Shown in pieces: positions 1 through 6,786 of a DNA stretch of 15,722 nt; the stretch's first letter is position 1, and each line of letters opens with the position of its first letter. Made by a program: the position numbers and the translations under genes. The stretch covers positions 1 to 15,722 of the forward strand of contig JAEZLC010000156.1 in assembly GCA_023435965.1 (NCBI GenBank), written 5' to 3'. Below the pieces are notes generated by a model. It saw only the letters and a program-made list of their open reading frames with translations. It did no database searches and was not told where the DNA came from. The stretch comes from Cyanobacteria bacterium OH_CDB_58 (lineage in GTDB: Bacteria; Cyanobacteriota; Vampirovibrionia; Gastranaerophilales; Gastranaerophilaceae).

Positions 1-1
1 A

Positions 2-3000
2 AAAACCAATAAAACACTGATCCTTTCGCAAAAGTATTTAGACCTCATTGAAAGCGGAGTAAGTACTGACGAAATTCTCGTGGTTTGCTTGAACTCATAC
101 AAAAAGCAGGCTTTCATTGACTATATCAAGGAAAACACAAAGCTTATTGCCCTTGAGAAACTCAACATACAAACATTTTATGGACTATCTTACAATTCAC
201 TGTTAGATAACTGGCCATTAATAGAAGAGCAAATAAATACAGGTAATGCAAAAATCATTCCTAATCTATGCGGGCTCGAAGTTTCACAATATATCCTTAA
301 AAACAGTTTTAAAAAAGATGTATTTAAGGACTATGCTTCCAAAATAAACCTTTTGCACCAGCTGTTCAGAAGGTATTCTCTGATTGTACAAAACTGCCTT
401 GATGACAAGGAAGTAGAGAAACGCTCTGCCATTTTAAAAGAATCGTTCAAAGAAGATGCAAAAAAGACCATTGATTCTTATAAGCACTCTACTCTCGAGC
501 ACAGAAGCTTTGACTATCTAAGGCAATTATCAATATTTTCTTACGTTTACAAAAAAACAAATTATTTCAGAAAGATAAAATATCTCTTCGTTGATGATGC
601 TGATGAAATAACTTACATAGTTTTGGACTTCATAAAAACCATTTCTCCACAGCTAAAAGAAGCATTTATTGCCTATGACAAAATGGGGGGCTCCAGATGC
701 GGCTACCTAAGTGCCTACCACACTGGCGTATATGAATTCGAGGAGTTGTTTAAAGAAAAACCAAAAATTCTAACCAACGAATCACGGATTTGCAAGGATG
801 CTGACACTATGTTTTTTAACATAACCAAAGAACAGAATTCAGCAATAAGCTCAATAAAACTGACAGAGACACAAAAAAGACTGGAAATGACAGATGGGGT
901 TACAAAACAAATTAAAGATCTCGTCGCACAGGGAGTAAAAGCAAATAAAATCGCAATTATTTCTCCATCAATAGACAGTCTGTTAAAATTTTCTTTGAGA
1001 GAAAACTTTGAGTCGAATAAAATTCCCCATCAATTTATAAGTGGAAGCGAAAAACTCTGTGAAAATAGACTAATAAAAGCGTCCTTGACGATTTTGAAAC
1101 TTGCTCATCCTGATTGGAAACTAAAAGCAGATATTCTGGAACTTAGAGGAATCTTCATAGACCTTTTAAACATCCCGATAAAATACTGCCTCAAAATAAT
1201 AGAAAATTTTAAACAAAACGAGACATTAATCAGCTTCGACTTTGAAAACGCCACCTACAACAGTCAATACTCCAATCTCTTAACATTAATTGAAAAAATC
1301 AGTGAGTCCAAGATAAAACTTTCTCAAGAATTACTGATGATTTATGAATGTTTTGTAGGGGTAAATGCATCATCCACTGACCTAAACAAATTCAGCTTTT
1401 TAATAAAGGAAGCACAGGACTTTGAAACCGCGTTTGATATCAATAACGAAAAAATAAAAAAAGATTTTATAATCCAAATCGAAAATAGCGTCATAAGCGA
1501 AAACCCGTCTAATGCTCTACAAATAAACGAAAATGCAGTTATAATATCTACACCGCAAAAATTGATTGATTTTGAAATAAAAACAAAATACCAATTCTGG
1601 CTGGATGTTTCGAGCAACGAGTGGCTAAAACAAGACATAGGGCCCTTATACAATTCCTGGGTATTCCATGCGAATTGGGAAAAAGAAACTTTTAGCTATG
1701 AAGACAATCTAATGCTCTCGAAAGAAAAAACCGCCAGAATATTAAGAAAACTCATGCTATGCTGCGAAGATTCAATCTTTGCTTATGCCAGCCTTTATGA
1801 CAGTGTAGGCAATGAAAACTTCGGCGGAATAATTGATTTCTTAAACCAACAAAAAAATCAGGGCTCGTCGGCAGTAAGAAAAAACAAAATCACACCCAGA
1901 AAAGATCAGAAACCGGTTTTAGAATACTCGAAAGGCGAAATGGGAATCATGGCTGTTCCCGGCGCCGGAAAAACAACAATACTGCTTGCTTTAATGATAA
2001 AACTGCTTGAAAACAAAGTTAAGCCGGAAAATATTTTTGTGTTGACCTATATGGAATCCGCCGCAAGGAATTTCAAGGAAAGAATAATTTCAACATATCC
2101 TCATTGCACAGAAATCCCTAACATTAGCACCATACACGGCTTGGCACTCAGAATAATAAAAGAAAACTCCAATTATGCAAAATTGAACCTTAGTGATAAC
2201 TTCGAAATTTGCGACGATAACGAAAAACAGAAGATAATAAGAGAAACTTTATTAAACCTGAATCTTGAACAGGATAATTATGAAAACTATGAGAAAGCGA
2301 TATCTGCGATAAAACTATCTTCAGGAAAATTCAAGCTATATTCAAAGCACAAAGACATAAACAATTTTATCAATTTTTTCAAAGAATATAACAAAACACT
2401 AAGATCAAATAACCTTATAGATTATGACGACATGCTCGATCTTGCGGTTAAACTGCTTGAAGAAAATAAAGACATACTCGACTATTATCAAAACCTCTGT
2501 CACTACATTATAGAAGATGAAGCTCAAGATTCTTCAGCACTGCAGCAAAAACTCCTGACACTATTGTCCTCAAAACACAGAAATCTTATAAGATGCGGCG
2601 ACGTAAACCAATCTATAACAGGAACTTTCACAAATTCTGACCTTAAAGATTTCATCAAATTTTTAAAATCAAGTAACTTGGTAGAAATGAACTCATCTCA
2701 AAGATGCGCAAAAGAAGTATACACGCTCGCTAATAACCTCATAAAACATTCTCAGAAATTTGAAAGTTTAAAAAATGCATTTTACCCTATTGAAATGATC
2801 CCAACAGGTGCCAACCCGAGCTCATTACACACACCCGAATTTATGATTTTTGAAAAAGAAACAGATGAAAAAACATATATTTTAAGCCAAATAAAAACCA
2901 GCCTTGCCAAAAACCCTGAAGCTTCGATCGCAATATTGCTGAGAAACAACTACCAGGTCAATGAATATAATTCTTTTCTTTTAAATAACGGGCTTAAAAC

Positions 3001-3841
3001 CATAACCAGAAGCGATTGTCTTGAACAAAAATCCGTTTTCAAGGTGATTTTTGCAGTAATAAAACTGATACAAAACCCTTGGAATAATAAAAACATTGCC
3101 AAAACAATGAATATATTGAAAGAAACAGGTATAATTAACTTTTCACCAGAGGATTTCGAGTTCATAAAGAGCCTAAAATCGCCCTTCATTTGTTCACAAA
3201 TAGATCAAATAACCTCCCAACAGATGTCTCAACTATATTGGGACTTGAATTACTGGGCAAATAACTCAGACGAGTCATTAGACAATCTTGTGATAAAAAT
3301 CGGTCTGCACTATTTAAAAACAGAAGTTGAAAAATCCAACACATATTTAATTTCAACACTTGTAAAAAAATTGGTTTCTTCCTATAAAGAAACATCAACA
3401 GTCATTGAAAAACTGGAAGAACTTTCAAAAAGACCTGTTTTGTCAAAATATAAATTCTTCAATGAAGAAGATTCAATAAAAAGCGAAACAGAACAAAAAG
3501 TGAAAATAATGACGGTTCACAAATCAAAAGGAGACGAATTTGACATCGTATTTATCCCCGAACTTACAGAAGATTCATATTCTGCGAACATTGAAAATAT
3601 CAAAGTAAAGGCAAACACTCACTTCGTCGAGACCATAAAATCACTTGAAGAAAACTACAAAAGAAAAGATGAACTCCAGTTAAAAAAAGAACAGGCAGAA
3701 GAAAATCTGAGACTGCTATATGTAGCAATGACAAGAGCAAAGAAAGAATTACATCTAAGTTGTGCAAAATCCTACCAAAGAAAAAAAACGTCAAAACCGT
3801 CAGCTTTCTTAACAGATTTTTTAGGAGGTAAAAATGAATAA
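2..3841 (+). CDS. Tandem UvrD-like double helicase, AddB/AddA-like fusion (5' end outside window)
   Basis: This is probably the motor and scaffold of a recombination or double-strand-break resection complex. The frame is open to the left edge, so the true start is off-window; GTG at 80 is only an internal codon. Numbering from that GTG, the C-terminal half has a complete SF1A motif set: Walker A AVPGAGKTT (625-633), DExx box EDEAQD (812-817), GDVNQSI (840-846), SSQR (872-875), TVHKSKGDEF (1145-1154) and LLYVAMTRAKK (1212-1222). The N-terminal half repeats the plan in weaker form. Lys-Thr codons at bases 2-7 look like the end of a first Walker A, DEILVVCLNS follows as motif Ia, VDDADE (171-176) is DExx-like, IISTPQKLIDFE (488-499) stands where motif V should be, and LRKLMLCCEDS (555-565) replaces the arginine-bearing motif VI. 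AddB and RecC likewise carry a degenerate helicase fold, but normally as a separate chain. The stop overlaps the downstream nuclease start. UvrD-type helicase in the second half is certain; the AddB-like reading of the first half is inference. Confidence 0.9.
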   Translation, partial: KTNKTLILSQKYLDLIESGVSTDEILVVCLNSYKKQAFIDYIKENTKLIALEKLNIQTFYGLSYNSLLDNWPLIEEQINTGNAKIIPNLCGLEVSQYILKNSFKKDVFKDYASKINLLHQLFRRYSLIVQNCLDDKEVEKRSAILKESFKEDAKKTIDSYKHSTLEHRSFDYLRQLSIFSYVYKKTNYFRKIKYLFVDDADEITYIVLDFIKTISPQLKEAFIAYDKMGGSRCGYLSAYHTGVYEFEELFKEKPKILTNESRICKDADTMFFNITKEQNSAISSIKLTETQKRLEMTDGVTKQIKDLVAQGVKANKIAIISPSIDSLLKFSLRENFESNKIPHQFISGSEKLCENRLIKASLTILKLAHPDWKLKADILELRGIFIDLLNIPIKYCLKIIENFKQNETLISFDFENATYNSQYSNLLTLIEKISESKIKLSQELLMIYECFVGVNASSTDLNKFSFLIKEAQDFETAFDINNEKIKKDFIIQIENSVISENPSNALQINENAVIISTPQKLIDFEIKTKYQFWLDVSSNEWLKQDIGPLYNSWVFHANWEKETFSYEDNLMLSKEKTARILRKLMLCCEDSIFAYASLYDSVGNENFGGIIDFLNQQKNQGSSAVRKNKITPRKDQKPVLEYSKGEMGIMAVPGAGKTTILLALMIKLLENKVKPENIFVLTYMESAARNFKERIISTYPHCTEIPNISTIHGLALRIIKENSNYAKLNLSDNFEICDDNEKQKIIRETLLNLNLEQDNYENYEKAISAIKLSSGKFKLYSKHKDINNFINFFKEYNKTLRSNNLIDYDDMLDLAVKLLEENKDILDYYQNLCHYIIEDEAQDSSALQQKLLTLLSSKHRNLIRCGDVNQSITGTFTNSDLKDFIKFLKSSNLVEMNSSQRCAKEVYTLANNLIKHSQKFESLKNAFYPIEMIPTGANPSSLHTPEFMIFEKETDEKTYILSQIKTSLAKNPEASIAILLRNNYQVNEYNSFLLNNGLKTITRSDCLEQKSVFKVIFAVIKLIQNPWNNKNIAKTMNILKETGIINFSPEDFEFIKSLKSPFICSQIDQITSQQMSQLYWDLNYWANNSDESLDNLVIKIGLHYLKTEVEKSNTYLISTLVKKLVSSYKETSTVIEKLEELSKRPVLSKYKFFNEEDSIKSETEQKVKIMTVHKSKGDEFDIVFIPELTEDSYSANIENIKVKANTHFVETIKSLEENYKRKDELQLKKEQAEENLRLLYVAMTRAKKELHLSCAKSYQRKKTSKPSAFLTDFLGGKNE
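3823..3828 (+). promoter_or_regulatory. Strong Shine-Dalgarno for the nuclease gene, inside the helicase gene
   Basis: AGGAGG lies five bases before ATG 3834 and within the last codons of the helicase gene. It fixes the nuclease start and indicates translational coupling in one operon. It is the best ribosome binding site in the window. Confidence 0.8.
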
Positions 3842-4547
3842 AACCTTCTCGTCAAATATGCTCAAAACTTTTCAGGACTGCCCTAAAAAATACTACCTAG
3901 AGTACGAAAAAAAAATACAGATTCCTCAAGATATTTCTTTTTCTCAAACAGGAAAAAATCTTCATTCAATAATAAACTATTATTTGAAAGGTTTTAATAC
4001 GGATAAGCTTTCATCTGCACTAACGAAAGAAGAACAAGCACTATGGGAAAACTTTTTAAGCCTAAACATCACTAAAGACGTAACTCTTGAGAGCGAATAT
4101 ACCTTTAACATAAAGACTATTCAAGGGTTTTGGCTGACAGGAAGAATAGATGCCATAACAAAAGAAAATGAAATTTATACAATATATGACTGGAAAACGG
4201 GTAAAACCCCCTCGAATCCAAAAGAAGACTTACAAACACTCATATACCTCTTTGCACTGGACAAAATCCTCAAAAGTAAAGAAGGAGAAGAAAAATCGAA
4301 AATATTAAGATTTGTATACATCAATTTAAAGAAGGCCGAAAGCACTGATATTTTTATCCAAAATGAGTTATTTGATAACATAGAGGGAACAATAAGTGAT
4401 ATAATCAAAGAAATAAAAGACTTTTCAGAGTCGGTTATTTTTACGGATAGAGTTAACTTAGATAAAATTTTTAAAAATTATACAAAAAACAAGAAATGCA
4501 GCACCTGCAAGTTCCATTCTATTTGTAAAACAGATGTATTTTTATAA
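3834..4547 (+). CDS. PD-(D/E)XK nuclease, RecB/AddB family, with Fe-S cysteines
   Basis: A small (237 aa) nuclease of the RecB/Cas4/AddB class. Visible motifs are LHSIIN with His44, GRID with Asp106, YDWKTGK with Asp119 and Lys121, and QTLIY with Gln134 and Tyr138; this is the PD-(D/E)XK metal-binding and catalytic set in the expected order. Cys16 near the N-terminus pairs with a C-terminal C-x2-C-x5-C (Cys222, 225, 231). That is the pattern by which AddB and Cas4 hold a 4Fe-4S cluster that staples the nuclease fold. The gene overlaps the tandem helicase by 8 nt, so the nuclease probably works with that helicase, as the nuclease domains of AddAB do, although here it is not fused to it. A Cas4 role is unlikely because there is no CRISPR array or cas gene in view. 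Family assignment is secure; partnership is inferred from coupling. Confidence 0.9.
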   Translation: MNKTFSSNMLKTFQDCPKKYYLEYEKKIQIPQDISFSQTGKNLHSIINYYLKGFNTDKLSSALTKEEQALWENFLSLNITKDVTLESEYTFNIKTIQGFWLTGRIDAITKENEIYTIYDWKTGKTPSNPKEDLQTLIYLFALDKILKSKEGEEKSKILRFVYINLKKAESTDIFIQNELFDNIEGTISDIIKEIKDFSESVIFTDRVNLDKIFKNYTKNKKCSTCKFHSICKTDVFL

Positions 4548-4553
4548 AAAATG

Positions 4554-4562
4554 TGCTATAAT
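4554..4562 (+). promoter_or_regulatory. Extended -10 promoter for the small lipoprotein gene
   Basis: TGCTATAAT is a perfect extended -10 element (TGn plus TATAAT) just after the nuclease stop codon. No good -35 is visible at 16-18 bp, which extended -10 promoters tolerate. Transcription would start near 4568-4570, downstream of ATG 4551, which supports ATG 4590 as the start of the next gene. Confidence 0.55.
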
Positions 4563-4589
4563 CATAGTAGAAACAGGGTAGTTCGGTTT

Positions 4590-4847
4590 ATGATTTTCTG
4601 CAAAAAAATTCCTATTTGTCTGCTAATCCTGACCATATGCTTCATAAGTGCGGGATGTAATCATGCTGACAAAAAAAGCTACTTCAACAGAGAATCCGTT
4701 TATGAACACTATACCCACAGCAGTGAGGACAATACCAAGCCTAAAAGGGTTGGTAATGTAATATATCTTGGCACACACACTGAAAGCTCACCGATTGCAA
4801 AAAAAGAGGGCGAAATCAGCTTTGAATTTGAAGATTTAAAAAGATAA
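4590..4847 (+). CDS. Small putative lipoprotein, unknown function
   Basis: I do not recognise this family. From ATG 4590 the product is 85 aa. It opens with two lysines and a hydrophobic stretch ending in ISAGC, which reads as a lipoprotein signal peptide with Cys23 as the lipidated residue; Ser at -3 is acceptable but not the best lipobox. The mature part is about 60 residues, polar and probably partly disordered, with a short hydrophobic GNVIYLG segment. The frame also opens at ATG 4551, but that start lies upstream of the expected transcription start and would put a charged 13-residue tail before the signal peptide, so I prefer 4590. A weak AGGG sits 11 nt upstream. It is probably transcribed alone from the promoter at 4554-4562. 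The coding call rests on the signal peptide and clean frame. Confidence 0.6.
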   Translation: MIFCKKIPICLLILTICFISAGCNHADKKSYFNRESVYEHYTHSSEDNTKPKRVGNVIYLGTHTESSPIAKKEGEISFEFEDLKR

Positions 4848-4848
4848 C

Positions 4849-4876
4849 TTGAATTTAATTTTTTTTATTTTACTAT
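4849..4876 (+). promoter_or_regulatory. Putative promoter of the BlaI-type repressor gene
   Basis: TTGAAT (4849-4854) and TACTAT (4871-4876) are separated by 16 bp in the T-rich gap upstream of the repressor. Each hexamer matches the sigma-70 consensus at four positions, so this is plausible rather than strong. The -10 overlaps the candidate operator at 4872-4885. Confidence 0.35.
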
Positions 4877-4885
4877 ATTTGTAGT
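4872..4885. promoter_or_regulatory. Candidate BlaI/CopY-type operator
   Basis: ACTATATTTGTAGT is an imperfect palindrome with outer arms ACTA and TAGT. Its core TATATTTGTA (4874-4883) differs from the family operator TACANNTGTA at one defined position. It lies on the putative -10, 36 bp before the ATG of a BlaI/MecI-family gene, as expected for autorepression. AT-richness raises the chance of coincidence. Confidence 0.4.
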
Positions 4886-4921
4886 CAAAAAATTCACATT
4901 ACGTCAATAAAGGAAAATTTG

Positions 4922-5269
4922 ATGAATTATTCTCATGGTTCTTTGGAAAATGAAATACTAAGCTCTGTATGGTTTATGGAAGAAAATAATCAAGAAGAAA
5001 ACATCTCAGTAAATGAAGTTTTAGAGTCTATTAACCAAAGCGGAAATATAAGAGCATACACAACAGTTAAAACAGTTATGGACAGACTTGTTGAGAAAAA
5101 CCTACTAGTCAGATATAAAAAAGGCAAAAAGTTCTTTTACAAATCTATCTCATCAAGAGAAGAAATGGCAAAAACCGCTATTCAGAAACTTGCAAAACAA
5201 TATTTTAACAACGATATAAGTTCTCTGATGAGAGCCATCGAAAAAGAATGCTTAGTCTTAACAAAATAA
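4922..5269 (+). CDS. BlaI/MecI/CopY-family transcriptional repressor
   Basis: A 115-aa winged-helix repressor of the penicillinase-repressor family. The opening GSLENEILSSVWF matches the first helix. AYTTVKTVMDRLVEK (45-59) is the family's typical recognition helix, followed by the wing LLVRYKKGKKFFYKS (61-75) and a short helical dimerisation region ending near 115. Length fits the family. ATG 4922 is preferred over TTG 4919 because AGGA at 4911-4914 gives better spacing. Family members bind TACA/TGTA palindromes and are usually inactivated by a BlaR1-type membrane protease or by metal; no such partner is encoded in the window, so the inducing signal and targets are unknown. The next gene starts right after its stop and may be co-transcribed. 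Confidence 0.88.
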   Translation: MNYSHGSLENEILSSVWFMEENNQEENISVNEVLESINQSGNIRAYTTVKTVMDRLVEKNLLVRYKKGKKFFYKSISSREEMAKTAIQKLAKQYFNNDISSLMRAIEKECLVLTK

Positions 5270-5271
5270 AT

Positions 5272-5715
5272 ATGAATACAGTTATACAAAAAATAAAAGC
5301 TTATATTTTAAAATTTAAGCTTTTATTTTTGCACCAACGGGAACAAAAATCCACGGACTACTCAACAGAAAGAAAATTAGTCGCCGAGCTTATCTTAAAA
5401 GTATTAACTCACAAACTCCTTGTCAGACAAGCTTTATTAAAATTCCCCGAGGACTCGAAAGATCCATCCATACAGGCTGCCTGGCACGCCCTATGCCACT
5501 TGGAATCTGATGAAGAAATCAGAAGAAGAGACAAGAACTATGCGGAAGAACAAGATGATTTTCTGGAAATGATTGCTTTCACTTTTCAAAAAGGTGAAGA
5601 ACTGCCAGCAAACATAACAAACGTCTATGAAAGTTACCACAAAGAAGCCTTAATTCCGCATGCAAAAGGAATAAAAGGATTAATGAATAAACTTACCAGA
5701 TTTTTAAATATCTAA
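5272..5715 (+). CDS. Conserved-looking protein of unknown function
   Basis: I do not recognise this protein. From ATG 5272 it has 147 aa. An alternative ATG at 5248 would add eight residues and overlap the repressor gene by 22 nt; neither start has a clear ribosome binding site. The N-terminus (KIKAYILKFKLLFL) is basic and hydrophobic, perhaps an amphipathic helix, and is encoded by the palindrome at 5289-5330. The rest looks helical, with a Leu-rich stretch (LVAELILKVLTHKLLVRQALLKF) and a charged segment around DEEIRRRDKNYAEEQDDF. There is no signal peptide or convincing membrane span, so it is probably cytosolic. Adjacency to the BlaI-type gene suggests co-expression, not a function. Its stop overlaps the convergent dnaJ stop by 4 nt. 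Confidence 0.7.
   Translation: MNTVIQKIKAYILKFKLLFLHQREQKSTDYSTERKLVAELILKVLTHKLLVRQALLKFPEDSKDPSIQAAWHALCHLESDEEIRRRDKNYAEEQDDFLEMIAFTFQKGEELPANITNVYESYHKEALIPHAKGIKGLMNKLTRFLNI
5289..5330. repeat. 42-bp near-perfect palindrome inside a coding region
   Basis: The two 21-base halves are reverse complements with a single mismatched pair (5304 against 5315) and no spacer. The outer 15 pairs are perfect, and each arm carries AAGCTT (5298-5303 and 5316-5321 flank these cores). Apart from the two GC steps it is pure A/T. As RNA it would form a long hairpin ending in U-rich sequence on either strand. It begins 20 bases after the repressor's stop codon, so it could act as a weak bidirectional terminator, a cruciform or a binding site. 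Confidence 0.8.
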
Positions 5716-6770
5716 GAAGCCTCAATTTCATAAAGTTTTTTGTACAATTCTTTTTCTTTATCGGTCAATTTTGCCGGAAGATTTATATTTATTCGGACAT
5801 TTAAATTACCATATCCGCCTGTTTTCTTGGGCAAACCAAGTTCTTTTAGCCTCAAAGTCTTTCCAGAATGAGTTTCTGGAGGGATTTTGATACCCACGAC
5901 TCCATGGAGCGTTTGAACTTCTTTTTTACAGCCCAACACAGCCTGAGCAGGGGTAATATCTACCTGCTTAGTCAAATCCTCATCATTTATAAGATATTCC
6001 GTATCTTTAAACTTAATAATGAAGTATAAGTCGCCTTTTTGACCTGCTTCATTTGTTTTCCCCTCGTTTGCAAGGCGAATTTTTTGACCTTCCTTAACGC
6101 CTCTTGGGAGCTTAACGCTCAGATTTTTAGTCTCGCTAACAATCCCTGAGCCACCGCAAGCATAACATACGGAACCAACTCCGCTGCATTTTGTACATTT
6201 TTCTATCGTATTAAGCTTTACCGTAATTGGACCATCTGACATCAAGTCTTTTGCTGAAATGTAAAGATCTTTGACCATATCAAGATCCACCGGTTTTTTT
6301 GCAGTTCGTGACGACTGAGGTCTTGGTCCTGAACCATAATTCATGAAGTCATCATAGGAAAACTTACTTCCACCTCGGGTTTTCTTAGCACTTCCCTGAC
6401 TGGCTCCCGAGAAATCGCCGAAAATAGAACTGAAGAAATCAGAAAATCCACCTAAATCGCTAAATCCCTGAGAAAAAGAACCTTGACCGTATGAGCCCTG
6501 ATTAAAATTAAACCCGTCAAATCCGGGAGGAGGAGTAAAATCAGCTCCCGCTTGCCAATTAGCACCCAAACTGTCATATCTTTTTCTTTTATCTTTATCA
6601 GAAAGAACCTCATAGGCTTCATTTATATCTTTAAATTTGTCAACCGCATCAGAGGATTTGTTGACATCGGGATGATATTTTCTGGCAAGTTTTCTATATG
6701 CCGATTTCACCTGAGCATCGGTAGAAGATCTATCCACCCCGAGTATTTTATAATAATCTTTATATTTCAT
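5712..6770 (-). CDS. dnaJ: DnaJ-type co-chaperone with a reduced zinc finger
   Basis: An Hsp70 co-chaperone that stimulates DnaK ATPase and delivers unfolded clients. The 352-aa protein has an N-terminal J domain (about 4-68) with HPD at 33-35, a long Gly/Phe/Ser-rich region (about 70-150), a very short cysteine region, and the two C-terminal beta-sandwich client-binding domains (about 180-335, with KLPRGVKEGQKIRLANEG). Only two CxxCxGxG motifs are present: CTKCSGVG (192-199) and CYACGGSG (202-209). Canonical DnaJ has four, forming two zinc sites; these two would supply one site, presumably that of motifs 1 and 4, with the second deleted. It therefore sits between classical DnaJ and zinc-free CbpA. 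No grpE or dnaK lies nearby, so it may be a secondary DnaJ rather than the main one. Start supported by AGGAGC at 6786-6781. Confidence 0.92.
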   Translation of the reverse strand: MKYKDYYKILGVDRSSTDAQVKSAYRKLARKYHPDVNKSSDAVDKFKDINEAYEVLSDKDKRKRYDSLGANWQAGADFTPPPGFDGFNFNQGSYGQGSFSQGFSDLGGFSDFFSSIFGDFSGASQGSAKKTRGGSKFSYDDFMNYGSGPRPQSSRTAKKPVDLDMVKDLYISAKDLMSDGPITVKLNTIEKCTKCSGVGSVCYACGGSGIVSETKNLSVKLPRGVKEGQKIRLANEGKTNEAGQKGDLYFIIKFKDTEYLINDEDLTKQVDITPAQAVLGCKKEVQTLHGVVGIKIPPETHSGKTLRLKELGLPKKTGGYGNLNVRININLPAKLTDKEKELYKKLYEIEAS

Positions 6771-6780
6771 TAAAAATAAA

Positions 6781-6786
6781 GCTCCT
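6781..6786 (-). promoter_or_regulatory. Ribosome binding site of dnaJ
   Basis: Read on the minus strand this is AGGAGC, ten bases before ATG 6770. It supports the chosen dnaJ start. Confidence 0.65.

Noticed and set aside
80..82. GTG as the start of the large helicase gene
   Set aside because: The frame stays open to the window edge, and the upstream codons encode the expected stretch after a Walker A, so this is an internal valine codon.
1342..1653. Minus-strand open frame of 103 codons within the helicase gene
   Set aside because: Antisense shadow of the N-terminal helicase unit, with no initiation signal or known motif.
3834..4547. Cas4-type CRISPR adaptation nuclease
   Set aside because: The fold and cysteines fit Cas4 in general, but the gene is coupled to a helicase, and no CRISPR array or cas gene is present; an AddB-like role is simpler.
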